This document shows positions 36,947 through 44,715 of a stretch of DNA of 62,333 bases, piece by piece. The notes beneath the pieces were generated by a model that had not been told where the DNA came from, ran no database searches, and worked only from the letters and a program-made list of their open reading frames with translations. The number at the start of each line of letters is the position of its first letter. The stretch's first letter is position 1. A program made the position numbers and the translations under genes. Source of the stretch: an uncultured Caulobacteraceae bacterium (lineage in GTDB: Bacteria; Pseudomonadota; Alphaproteobacteria; Caulobacterales; Caulobacteraceae). Location: assembly GCA_903872075.1 (NCBI GenBank), contig CAIQJF010000062.1, positions 1 to 62,333 on the forward strand, written 5' to 3'.

Positions 36947-37461
36947 TGACGTCGTCGTTCAACACGCCGCTGGTCTGGGTTCTGGCCTTGGTCGCGGCCC
37001 AGCGGTTGGCGGAACTGGTCGTGGCATCGGCCAACACGCGCCGGCTTCTGGCGCGCGGCGCGCGGGAAGTCGGTCGGCGGCACTATCCGCTGTTCGTGGC
37101 TCTGCATGCCTCCTGGCTCGTCGCCATCGCCGTGTTCACCCCGCCGCAGGCAAGGCCGATCTGGCCATTGATCGTCGTCTTCGCCGGCCTGCAATTGCTT
37201 CGCGTCTGGGTGATCATAACCCTCGGGCCCTACTGGACGACCCGGGTCATCACCCTCGACGGCGCGCCCCTGGTCCGCGGCGGTCCCTACCGGTTCGTTC
37301 GCCATCCCAACTACTGGATCGTGGTCGGCGAGATCGCGGTGCTGCCCCTGGCGTTCAGTCAGCCCCTGATCGCTCTGGTCTGGAGCCTGCTGAACGCGGC
37401 TCTGCTACGCCATCGGCTGCGGGTCGAGACCGGGGCCCTTGAGCCAAGAGCGTTCGCCTAG
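36943..37461 (+). CDS. Isoprenylcysteine carboxyl methyltransferase-family membrane protein
   Basis: A 172-residue integral membrane protein with about four helices. The cofactor-binding signature LVRGGPYRFVRHPNYWIVVGEI (GPYRxxRHPxY) is typical of ICMT/PEMT-type SAM-dependent methyltransferases. It is translationally coupled to the type III PKS. By analogy with SrsA-SrsB of Streptomyces and BpsA-BpsB of Bacillus, it probably O-methylates the PKS product (established for those pairs, inferred here). CaaX protein methylation is unlikely in a bacterium. Confidence 0.85.
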   Translation: MMTSSFNTPLVWVLALVAAQRLAELVVASANTRRLLARGAREVGRRHYPLFVALHASWLVAIAVFTPPQARPIWPLIVVFAGLQLLRVWVIITLGPYWTTRVITLDGAPLVRGGPYRFVRHPNYWIVVGEIAVLPLAFSQPLIALVWSLLNAALLRHRLRVETGALEPRAFA

Positions 37462-37511
37462 CTGCCGGGCGGATGCGCCCGTCGCCTCGCCAGTCCGCTC
37501 CGCCCCAGCGG

Positions 37512-38225
37512 CTACTGCGCGGAAGTCGCCCAGCCCAGCCGGTCGAACTGATCGTAACAGCCCTTCGCGATCAGGTCGGCGGCCAGCGCATCGACGCTCT
37601 CATGCGTGGCTGGCAGCGTCCGAATGACGATGGTGCGGGGCTGATCTTCACCGCCTGAAACAGAATAGGTCACGCCGTCGCTCACCGGAAGATCGTCGGG
37701 CAATCGCATGGACTCGGCGCCCGGAGGCCAGTCTAGAAGATGGGCGCGGCCAGAGACCGTGACGGTCAGGCGCCGGGGCGGGGGACGGGCGGCGTCGCCC
37801 CACAACAGCCCTGCCGGCTGCCCCTCGGCCACACAAACGTTCCCGTCTGTAGAGAGGTCCAGCAGCCACAACGCCGGGGTCTGGTCCGCCGGAGGCTCGA
37901 AGCCCCGCGTCGCCGCGATGCCCGGCCGGACTTCGCGGGCCTTCAGCAGCAGATCCAGCATGCGGGCGCGGGACCGCTCATCGATATGACCAGCAACCAC
38001 ACTGCCCGGGCCGGTGACGATCCGCGAGCCGGATCCGTCGAGCAGTTGCAACTGATCGCCGGCCTTGAGGCTCAGGAGCCGGTTGGCCGGCAGAACCGTA
38101 CCCTGGGGATAGGCGGCGGCGGACGGTCCGTGGGCAGACAGAACGATGACCTGTGCGGCGGCGGCGCCCGCCATGCAAAGAGCGGCGAGCGAGAGTGCGG
38201 CAAGCGATCGGCGGCGAAATGACAT
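37512..38225 (-). CDS. Exported hypothetical protein, FecR-like N-terminal region
   Basis: A 237-residue protein with a signal peptide (MSFRRRSLAALSLAALCMAGAAAAQ). The first 70 mature residues (GTVLPANRLLSLKAGDQLQLLDGSGSRIVTGPGSVV) look like the small beta-sheet of FecR-type sensors. The rest is not a domain I recognise. It has only two Cys (VCVAEGQ and KGCYDQF). Likely periplasmic. It stands alone: the upstream gap (38226-38345) holds the dispersed hairpin and its 3' end converges on the methyltransferase gene. Confidence 0.55.
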   Translation of the reverse strand: MSFRRRSLAALSLAALCMAGAAAAQVIVLSAHGPSAAAYPQGTVLPANRLLSLKAGDQLQLLDGSGSRIVTGPGSVVAGHIDERSRARMLDLLLKAREVRPGIAATRGFEPPADQTPALWLLDLSTDGNVCVAEGQPAGLLWGDAARPPPRRLTVTVSGRAHLLDWPPGAESMRLPDDLPVSDGVTYSVSGGEDQPRTIVIRTLPATHESVDALAADLIAKGCYDQFDRLGWATSAQ

Positions 38226-38283
38226 CAGGGCCTCCCAGTCGGCCCGGACTTATAACCGCTCCAGCCGCCGGGGTTGAGTCCCC

Positions 38284-38333
38284 AGAGCCTGATCCGCTCG
38301 TGCGGAACAGACGCGAGTGGTCAATCAGGCTCT
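38284..38333. repeat. Dispersed covarying hairpin, copy 1
   Basis: Outer arms AGAGCCTGAT (38284-38293) and ATCAGGCTCT (38324-38333) pair perfectly. The inner 9-nt stem CCGCTCGTG/CGCGAGTGG pairs fully with two G-U wobbles around the loop CGGAACAGA. A second copy at 43794-43843 has the same loop with compensating stem changes. Similarity continues into a CTAG-containing tail that overlaps the stop codon of the HAD gene (38346-38348). It sits downstream of that gene and upstream of the exported-protein gene. Confidence 0.8.
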
Positions 38334-38345
38334 GATCAGTTGATT

Positions 38346-39020
38346 CTAGGGCAAACGCCGGCTGGCCAGGATCATCTCACGGACATCGTGCAGGGTCTCG
38401 CCGATGGCGACACAGAGGGAGCGCATCTCGGCCGTCGCCTCGAGCAGGTCGGGCACCATGACCGTCATCATTCCCGCAGCATACCCCGCACGCACGCCGT
38501 TGTGAGAATCCTCCAGCGCCAGGCAACCGGTGGGATCGGCGCCGAGCCGGGCGGCGGCGGTGAGAAAGGGATCTGGGTTGGGCTTGCCGCGGGCGTAGTC
38601 GCCCGCCGCGACGATGGTCTGGAACCGGTCGAGCAGCCCCACCGGGCCCAGGGTGCGCTTGACCGTCGGATGGCCCGACGAGGTGGCGACGGCACGGGGT
38701 ATGCCGGCCTCATCGAGGTAGTCCAGCAGCTCGGCGACGCCGGCTTTCACCGCCACGCCAACCTCGGTGCGGGCGTGGGCCAGGCTCCAGGCCTCGGCGA
38801 TCCAGTCGTCATAGTCGAAGTCCGGGCCGAAATGCTCGACGGCGATGACCCGGCTGGCGTCGCTCTGCAGGCCGACCATGCGCAGGAAAACCTCCATCGG
38901 CAGATGAACGCCGCGACGGCGGCTCACCTCCATCATCACATCGCGGAACATGGATTCTGTATCGACCAGCAGGCCGTCCATGTCGAAGACCACGGCCCGG
39001 ACCGCACGTGGCAGGGTCAT
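38346..39020 (-). CDS. HAD-superfamily hydrolase, beta-phosphoglucomutase/phosphatase-like
   Basis: A 224-residue class I HAD enzyme with N-terminal DxD motif VVFDMDGLLVDTES (D13, D15), a helical cap, motif II TSS (AVATSSGHP), motif III Lys (GKPNPDPF) and motif IV LEDSHNGVRAG. This subtype dephosphorylates small metabolites; the substrate is unknown. Its ATG overlaps the serB TGA (ATGA, 39017-39020), so it is coupled behind serB. The stop codon lies in the tail of the dispersed hairpin element. Confidence 0.87.
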   Translation of the reverse strand: MTLPRAVRAVVFDMDGLLVDTESMFRDVMMEVSRRRGVHLPMEVFLRMVGLQSDASRVIAVEHFGPDFDYDDWIAEAWSLAHARTEVGVAVKAGVAELLDYLDEAGIPRAVATSSGHPTVKRTLGPVGLLDRFQTIVAAGDYARGKPNPDPFLTAAARLGADPTGCLALEDSHNGVRAGYAAGMMTVMVPDLLEATAEMRSLCVAIGETLHDVREMILASRRLP

Positions 39021-39904
39021 GCGAACTGATCCGCGCCATACCCCTGGAAATACAGCAGGGCTGTGAGGTCGCAATGGTCGACCCGGGCGTCCGCCCGCGC
39101 GGCCACCACGGGCTTGGCCCGATAGGCGACGCCCAGGCCCGCGGCTTCGATCATGGCCAGATCGTTGGCCCCGTCGCCAACCGCCAAGGTGTCGGAGAGG
39201 TCGACGCCCAGGGCCGCGGCCTCTTCCCGCAGGGCCGTCAGCTTGGCTTCCCGACCCAGAATGGGGAGCCCCACCGCGCCGGTCAGCCGCGCCCCGTCAT
39301 CGATCAGGCGGTTGGCCCGATGGTCGGCGAAGCCCGCCGCTGTCGCCACCCGGGACGTGAAGAATTCAAAACCACCCGACACCAGCACGCAGCGCGCGCC
39401 ATGCGCGGTCATCGTGCGGGCCAGGGTCGCGGCGCCGGGATTCAGGCGCACGCGTTCGTCATAGGCGCGCTGCAGGGCCGAGAGGTCCAGACCCGCCAGC
39501 CGCCCGACCCGTTCGGTGAGGGCCGCTTCGAAGGGCAGTTCCCCGGCCATGGCGCGTTCGGTGATCGCCGCGATCTCGGCCTTGACCCCGGCGAAGTCGG
39601 CAAGTTCATCCAGGCACTCGCAACCGATAATTGTGGAATCCATGTCGGCCACCAGCAGCCGCTTCCGGCGTCCTTCGGCCGGTTGCACGCAGTGGTCGAC
39701 CGAGAGATTGGCCAACGCCCGGTCAGCCCGCACGCGCAGGGCGGCGAGATCGGCGCCATCAACGAAGATGTCGGCCGCGCCCTCGCCGAGAATTTCGGTG
39801 TGATCGATCGTGCGGCCCGTTCCGGCCACGGCCTCGAGGGCCTGCGACAGGGCTTCCTGGAGCCCATCATAGGTGGGGGCGACGAGAGTGAGAACGAGGC
39901 GCAT
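39017..39904 (-). CDS. serB: Phosphoserine phosphatase SerB
   Basis: A 295-residue enzyme: a roughly 75-residue N-terminal ACT-like part, then the HAD core with DMDSTIIGCECLDE (nucleophile D87, acid D89), VLVSGGFEFFTSRVA (motif II Ser) and VGDGANDLAMIEAAGLGVAYRAKP (motif IV). It catalyses the last step of serine synthesis, phosphoserine to serine. ATG 39904 starts the family N-terminus (MRLVLTLVAP). The open frame runs far upstream on this strand, but that part is antisense to the amidohydrolase gene and is not coding. Confidence 0.95.
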   Translation of the reverse strand: MRLVLTLVAPTYDGLQEALSQALEAVAGTGRTIDHTEILGEGAADIFVDGADLAALRVRADRALANLSVDHCVQPAEGRRKRLLVADMDSTIIGCECLDELADFAGVKAEIAAITERAMAGELPFEAALTERVGRLAGLDLSALQRAYDERVRLNPGAATLARTMTAHGARCVLVSGGFEFFTSRVATAAGFADHRANRLIDDGARLTGAVGLPILGREAKLTALREEAAALGVDLSDTLAVGDGANDLAMIEAAGLGVAYRAKPVVAARADARVDHCDLTALLYFQGYGADQFA

Positions 39905-40048
39905 GGCCGGATGAGCCTCTCGCTGATCCGCGCGTCCGGGGCAAGGGTGGATCGTCCTTGTCCGCCAGGGTTGCGCCCCGCGCGGGGGCGAGGCATGAGG
40001 CCCCCTCAAGCGCCAACAAGAGCGCCGTCCGATCCCGGAGGAAGCCTG

Positions 40049-41086
40049 ATGACCGAGGACATTCTCGAACCTGATCTGCCGATCATCGATCCCCATCACC
40101 ATCTGTGGGATCGCCGGGCCGCCATGACCGGCGAGCTGCCGCCGCCGAAACACGGTTTCGAGGCGATGCTGCGCATGGTCCCGCTCTATCTGTTCCCCGA
40201 ACTCCTCGCCGACACCACCGGCGGCCACAATGTCATCGGGACGGTCTACATGGAGTGCGGCGCCATGTACGGGCAGGGCGGGGACGCCGCCTTCCGGCCC
40301 GTGGGCGAGACCGAATTCGTCAACGGGGTCGCGGCCATGGCGGCCAGCGGAACCTATGGACCTTCGCGGGCCTGCGCCGGCATCGTCGGCCACGTCGACC
40401 TGACCCTTGGGGCGGCCGCCAAGGCGGTTCTCGACGCGCACCTCGCGGCAGGCGGAGGCCGGTTCCGCGGGATCCGCCACGCCGCCGCCTCGGACCCGGA
40501 TCCGGCCGTGTTGGGCCCGCTCGCCCACCGCCCGCCGGGCCTCTACCTCGACAAGGCCTTCCGCGAAGGCTTCGCCCAGTTGGCGCCGCTCGGCCTGTCG
40601 TTCGACGCCTGGCTGCTTGAGCCGCAGCTTGGCGACCTGATCGACTTGGCGCGGGCCTTTCCCGACACCACGATCGTCGTCGATCATGTGGGGACACCGC
40701 TTGGCATCGGCGCCTACGCCGGCCGGCGGAGCGAACGTTTCGGCGTGTGGCGGGACAACATGGCCGCCCTGGCGGCGCTGCCCAATGTGAACGTCAAGCT
40801 CGGCGGTCTGGCGATGGTGTTCCCAGGGTTCGACTCCTACATGAGCGAGCCTCCGGCCAGCTCGGCCACACTGGCGGACGAATGGCGCCCCTACGTCGCC
40901 GCCTGCATCGAGGCGTTCGGCCCGCGCCGCTGCATGTTCGAGAGCAACTTCCCCGTCGACCGGGCGAGTTGCACCTACAACGTCCTTTGGAACGCTTTCA
41001 AAATCCTCAGCCACGGCTATTCCGCCGAGGACAAGACCGCCCTGTTCAGCGACACCGCCCGAAGGGTCTACCGGCTCGATATCTAG
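40049..41086 (+). CDS. Amidohydrolase-family protein (PF04909 type)
   Basis: A 345-residue TIM-barrel metal hydrolase. It opens with LPIIDPHHHLWDRRA (the HxH pair), has a core His strand (TIVVDHVGTPLG) and an end motif FGPRRCMFESNFPVDRASCTY, the place where this family keeps its last acidic residue. Members hydrolyse or decarboxylate lactones and aromatic or cyclic acids. GGAGG is 7 nt before the ATG. It heads a plus-strand run with an acyl-CoA ligase and 2OG oxygenase, so it may open a ring or lactone before CoA activation (inference). Confidence 0.84.
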   Translation: MTEDILEPDLPIIDPHHHLWDRRAAMTGELPPPKHGFEAMLRMVPLYLFPELLADTTGGHNVIGTVYMECGAMYGQGGDAAFRPVGETEFVNGVAAMAASGTYGPSRACAGIVGHVDLTLGAAAKAVLDAHLAAGGGRFRGIRHAAASDPDPAVLGPLAHRPPGLYLDKAFREGFAQLAPLGLSFDAWLLEPQLGDLIDLARAFPDTTIVVDHVGTPLGIGAYAGRRSERFGVWRDNMAALAALPNVNVKLGGLAMVFPGFDSYMSEPPASSATLADEWRPYVAACIEAFGPRRCMFESNFPVDRASCTYNVLWNAFKILSHGYSAEDKTALFSDTARRVYRLDI

Positions 41087-41118
41087 CCTGGACCCAACCC
41101 AATCACCTGGAGAGACGT

Positions 41119-42819
41119 ATGCACTACAAGGAACTGAAGAGGGCCTGGGGCGAACTGACCGCCGCCGGCGCGCCGTTCGAGATCGAAACCATCACGGTCC
41201 GCGGCGTGCCCATCCGCGCCTATAAGAACGCGCCCAAGACGGTGCGCGATCTGTGGCTGGCCTCCACTCAGTTCGCCGACCGCGAGTACCTGATCTATGA
41301 GGACGAACGGATCACCTATGGCGAAGCCCACCGGCGCGTGAACGCTGTCGGCGCCTGGCTCGCCGCGCAAGGCGTGGGCCGCGGCGACCGCGTGGCCATC
41401 GCCATGCGCAACTATCCCGAATGGCTGCTCATCTACTGGGCCTGCGTGAGCATGGGCGTGGCCGTGGTCGGCATGAACGCCTGGTGGGTCCCCGAGGAGA
41501 TCGACTACGCGATCAAGGACTCCTCGCCGAAGATCATCTTCTGCGACGGCGAGCGCCTTGCGCGCCTGACCGAGCGGGCCGAGACCATCGCGGGCATCAC
41601 CGTCGTGGCGACCCGCGCCGACACCCTGCCGGCGGGCGTGCTGCCCTGGGCCGACGTCCTGGCTCATGGCGGGGAACTTCCCACCGCCGAGGTCGACTCG
41701 GACGATGACGCCTGCATCTTCTACACCTCCGGCACCACCGGGTATCCCAAGGGCGCGCAGCTGACCCACAGAGGCTGCATCTCCAACCTGTTCAGCCTGA
41801 TGTTCTCCGGCCAGGTCACCGCCCTGGCGACCCTGGAAGCCACCGGCGTCGGCCCCGAGCCCGGCGCGCCGGCCCCGATTCCTATCGCCCTGCTGACCAC
41901 CCCCCTGTTCCACGTCACCGCCAACAACTGCGGCGCCTATGCGGTCACCGCGGGCGGTGGAAAGCTGGTGCTGATGTATAAGTGGGATCCCAAGGCCGCC
42001 CTGACCCTGATCCAGCAGGAACGGGTCACGTCGATGAGCGGCGTACCGGTGATGTCGCGCGAGTTGATCGCCCACCCCGACTTCGACAGCCATGACCTGT
42101 CCAGCCTGGTGAGCCTCGGCGGGGGAGGCGCTCAGCTTCCGCCCGATCTGGTGCACAAGATCGACAGCAGCGTCCAGACCGCCCGCCCGAGCACCGGCTA
42201 CGGCATGACCGAGACCTGCGGCATCATCACCGCTATCGCCGCCGACTTCTTTGTCGACAAACCGGCCAGCGCCGGGCCCGCCATGCCCGATTTCGAGACC
42301 AAGTGCGTGGACGACGCCGGCGACACCGTCCCTCCGGGCGAGGTGGGCGAGCTCTGGGTTCGCGGCGCCCAGGTGATCAAGGGCTATCTGAACCGCGCCG
42401 ACGCGACCGCCGAGTCCATCACCGACGGCTGGCTGCACACAGGCGACATCGCCAAGGTTGACGATGACGGGTTCATCTTCATCGTCGACCGCAAGAAGGA
42501 CATGGTCCTGCGCGGCGGCGAGAACGTCTATTGCGCGGAGGTAGAGGCCTGTCTCTATCGCCATCCGGCCGTGGCCGAATGCAGCGTGTTCGGCGTTCCG
42601 GACGACCGGCTAGGCGAGGAGGTGGCCGCGGCCGTGTTCCTGAAACCCGACCATCAGACCGACGGCGGGTCGCTCCGCGACCATTGCGCGGGGATCATGG
42701 CCAAACATAAAATTCCGCGCTACCTCTGGATCGTGGAAGAACCCCTGCCCCGTAACGCCAGCGGCAAGTTCCTGCGCCGCCAGCTCCGCGAAACCCTGCC
42801 CCTGGCCGAGGCCGTGTGA
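41119..42819 (+). CDS. Acyl-CoA synthetase (AMP-binding, ANL superfamily)
   Basis: A 566-residue adenylate-forming ligase. The P-loop A3 motif reads IFYTSGTTGYPKGAQLTH, A5 is GYGMTETCGI, A7 is GWLHTGDIAKVDDDGFIFIVDRKKDMVLRGGENVYCAEVE, and the C-terminal lysine is in PRNASGKFLRRQL. It converts a carboxylic acid, ATP and CoA to acyl-CoA. The substrate is not predictable, but nearby enoyl-CoA hydratases, a CoA transferase and SDRs imply beta-oxidation-like processing. GGAGA precedes the ATG, 32 bp after the amidohydrolase stop. Confidence 0.9.
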   Translation: MHYKELKRAWGELTAAGAPFEIETITVRGVPIRAYKNAPKTVRDLWLASTQFADREYLIYEDERITYGEAHRRVNAVGAWLAAQGVGRGDRVAIAMRNYPEWLLIYWACVSMGVAVVGMNAWWVPEEIDYAIKDSSPKIIFCDGERLARLTERAETIAGITVVATRADTLPAGVLPWADVLAHGGELPTAEVDSDDDACIFYTSGTTGYPKGAQLTHRGCISNLFSLMFSGQVTALATLEATGVGPEPGAPAPIPIALLTTPLFHVTANNCGAYAVTAGGGKLVLMYKWDPKAALTLIQQERVTSMSGVPVMSRELIAHPDFDSHDLSSLVSLGGGGAQLPPDLVHKIDSSVQTARPSTGYGMTETCGIITAIAADFFVDKPASAGPAMPDFETKCVDDAGDTVPPGEVGELWVRGAQVIKGYLNRADATAESITDGWLHTGDIAKVDDDGFIFIVDRKKDMVLRGGENVYCAEVEACLYRHPAVAECSVFGVPDDRLGEEVAAAVFLKPDHQTDGGSLRDHCAGIMAKHKIPRYLWIVEEPLPRNASGKFLRRQLRETLPLAEAV

Positions 42820-42861
42820 GCGGGAGCGGACGATCAGGCATCGCGCCAGGCGCGGCTGAGC

Positions 42862-43785
42862 ATGACGGTCGCGCGCGCGGTTGACCTGCTGAAGGCGGGC
42901 GCGGCCGCCGATGTGGCGGAGGCCGTGTCGCTTCTGGCCAACGCGGCCCGATCAGGCGATCCCGAAGGCTCCAACCGTCTCGCGACCCTCGCCGCCGCCG
43001 GCATCGGCATGCGGAAGAGCTGGTCGCGCGCCATGGCGCACCTGTTCTCCGCCGCGCTGGCGGGGTCCGCGTCGGCGCGCGGCCAGCTCCGGGCCATGGC
43101 CTCCGACCGTCGTCTTGCCGAGGCGAACGACAGCGCCCCCAACTACTGGCGCGCGCTCAGCGCCCACGTAAACCTCGAGGACTGGATCCGACCCTGCGAA
43201 AAGCGGGTGCTGAACGCCTCGCCCCGCACCGTGGCGATCGAGGCCTTCATCCTGCGTCCGGTCTGCGACTGGATCATATCCTGCGCGGCTGGCCGGCTGC
43301 AGCCGGCGCTGACCTACGCCGAGGGCTCAGCCACAGCGGTCCGCTCGGAGGGGCGCAACAATTCAGCGCTGGAACTGGGCCTCATCGATTGCGACGTGGC
43401 CGCCCTGCTGCTGCGCCAGCGGATCGCGGCCACCATCGGCGTGCCGGCAGGCGCACTCGAGACCTCCCAGGTGCTGCACTATGCCGTCGGCGAGCAGTTC
43501 GCCCGGCACTATGACTACCTGGACCCGTCCCTGCCCGAGGTCGCCGAACGCGGTCAGAGGATCGTGACCTTTCTGGTCTACCTCAACGACGCCTTCGACG
43601 GCGGTGAGACGGACTTTCCCCACCTCCGCCTTCGCCATCGCGGCAAAACCGGCGATGCGCTCTATTTCGGCAATCTCGCCGCCGACGGCGCCCCGGATCC
43701 GCGCACCCTGCACGCTGGCCTCGCCCCCACTTCGGGCGAGAAGTGGGTGTTTTCGCAGTGGATCCGCAATCAGGCGATCGTCTGA
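42862..43785 (+). CDS. 2-oxoglutarate/Fe(II) oxygenase, prolyl 4-hydroxylase-like, with Sel1-like N-terminus
   Basis: A 307-residue protein. Residues 5-85 resemble one or two Sel1/TPR-like helical repeats (EAVSLLANAARSGDPEGSNRLATLAAAGIGM, RAMAHLFSAALAGSASARGQLRAMA). The catalytic cupin has the iron facial triad H216-x-D218 (ARHYDYLDP) and H284 (TLHAGLAP), with K294 positioned for 2-oxoglutarate. FLVYLNDAFDGGETDFP is a P4H hallmark. It probably hydroxylates a protein or peptide side chain; target unknown. It follows the acyl-CoA ligase by 42 bp but may be functionally separate. A compound hairpin element begins 8 bp after the stop. Confidence 0.84.
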   Translation: MTVARAVDLLKAGAAADVAEAVSLLANAARSGDPEGSNRLATLAAAGIGMRKSWSRAMAHLFSAALAGSASARGQLRAMASDRRLAEANDSAPNYWRALSAHVNLEDWIRPCEKRVLNASPRTVAIEAFILRPVCDWIISCAAGRLQPALTYAEGSATAVRSEGRNNSALELGLIDCDVAALLLRQRIAATIGVPAGALETSQVLHYAVGEQFARHYDYLDPSLPEVAERGQRIVTFLVYLNDAFDGGETDFPHLRLRHRGKTGDALYFGNLAADGAPDPRTLHAGLAPTSGEKWVFSQWIRNQAIV

Positions 43786-43793
43786 CGCGGCCT

Positions 43794-43843
43794 GGAGCCT
43801 GATCCGTTTGCACGGAACAGATGCGAACGGTGAATCAGGCTCC
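43794..43843. repeat. Dispersed covarying hairpin, copy 2
   Basis: Outer arms GGAGCCTGAT (43794-43803) and ATCAGGCTCC (43834-43843) are perfect. Inner stem CCGTTTGCA/TGCGAACGG pairs fully with one wobble, and the loop CGGAACAGA is identical to copy 1 at 38284. Stem positions differ between copies yet stay paired (for example C-G to T-A, G-C to A-T, T-G to C-G). It lies just after the oxygenase stop. Confidence 0.8.
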
Positions 43844-43855
43844 AAACGTTAGAAT

Positions 43856-43909
43856 CTAGAGCACGTTGACCCCATTCAGACGGTTCCGTCTGAATGGGCC
43901 GTGCTCTAG
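43856..43909. repeat. CTAG-bounded palindromic element
   Basis: CTAGAGCACG (43856-43865) and CGTGCTCTAG (43900-43909) form the outer arms. CCCATTCAGACGG (43871-43883) and CCGTCTGAATGGG (43886-43898) form a perfect inner 13-bp stem with TT between. The right CTAG supplies the stop codon of the minus-strand enoyl-CoA hydratase gene. The form is that of a REP-like intergenic palindrome; it may also terminate the converging transcripts. Confidence 0.7.
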
Positions 43910-44715
43910 CGGCCTTTGAACTCAGGCTCGCGCTTCTCCATGAAGCTGCGCATGCCCTCCTTGGCGTCTTCCGAGCGCATCAGCGGCAGAAGCTGCAGGA
44001 AGACGTGGTGGACGTGATCGTTGAACGTCTCGTTCAGCCCCATGCGCATCATTCGCTTGGACGCCTGCACCGCCAGCGGCGCGTTGGAGGCGATCTCCAC
44101 GGCGATCTCGCGCGCCACGGCCGCCAGTTCGTTGGTGGGAACGACCCGCGAAGCCAGGCCCCATTCCACGCACTCATCGGCGCTCAGCGTACGGCCGGTG
44201 AAGATCAGCTCGGCGGCTTTCGACCAGCCGATCAGCCGCGGCAGGAACCAGGTGCCGCCGGATTCCGGCACGATGCCGCGCTTGGTGAAGGCGGCCGCCA
44301 TCTTGGCCCCCTGCGCCATGATGCGGATGTCACAGCCAAGCGCGGTGTCCATGCCGTAGCCGGCGGCCGAGCCGTTCAGGGCGCAGATCGTCGGCTTGCC
44401 CATGTTGAACATGACCGTCGGCGGGGTATTGCGCAGGTCGAGATTGGTGGAGACCTGGGTTGAGTTGCTGATCCCCTCCTTGCCCGGCTCGGCCGGACGC
44501 ACCGCTTCGCTGAGATCGAGGCCGGCGCAGAAGGCGCGGCCGGTGCCGGTCAGGATCACCACCCGCACGTCCGGATCCTCGTCGGCGCGAACCAGATGCT
44601 CGGTCAGCTGGCCGAGCATGGCCCGCGAGATGGTGTTCATCCGGTCGGGGCGGTTGAGGGTGATGGTGGCGATGTGATCGGCCACCTCATAGAGGACTTC
44701 GGGTGTTTCGCTCAT
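43906..44715 (-). CDS. Enoyl-CoA hydratase/isomerase family protein
   Basis: A 269-residue crotonase-fold protein. Oxyanion-hole segments are RAFCAGLDLSEA and LNGSAAGYGMDTALGCD, with one candidate acid in GIVPESGGTWFLPRLIGWSKAAELIFTGR. It probably hydrates or isomerises an unsaturated acyl-CoA. Translationally coupled to the CoA transferase gene upstream (ATGA overlap 44712-44715), suggesting the two act on one substrate. The stop codon is the CTAG end of a palindromic element. Confidence 0.88.
   Translation of the reverse strand: MSETPEVLYEVADHIATITLNRPDRMNTISRAMLGQLTEHLVRADEDPDVRVVILTGTGRAFCAGLDLSEAVRPAEPGKEGISNSTQVSTNLDLRNTPPTVMFNMGKPTICALNGSAAGYGMDTALGCDIRIMAQGAKMAAAFTKRGIVPESGGTWFLPRLIGWSKAAELIFTGRTLSADECVEWGLASRVVPTNELAAVAREIAVEIASNAPLAVQASKRMMRMGLNETFNDHVHHVFLQLLPLMRSEDAKEGMRSFMEKREPEFKGR

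Noticed and set aside
39905..41014. Upstream extension of the serB reading frame
   Set aside because: The extra sequence is antisense to the amidohydrolase gene, and the SerB N-terminus starts naturally at 39904.
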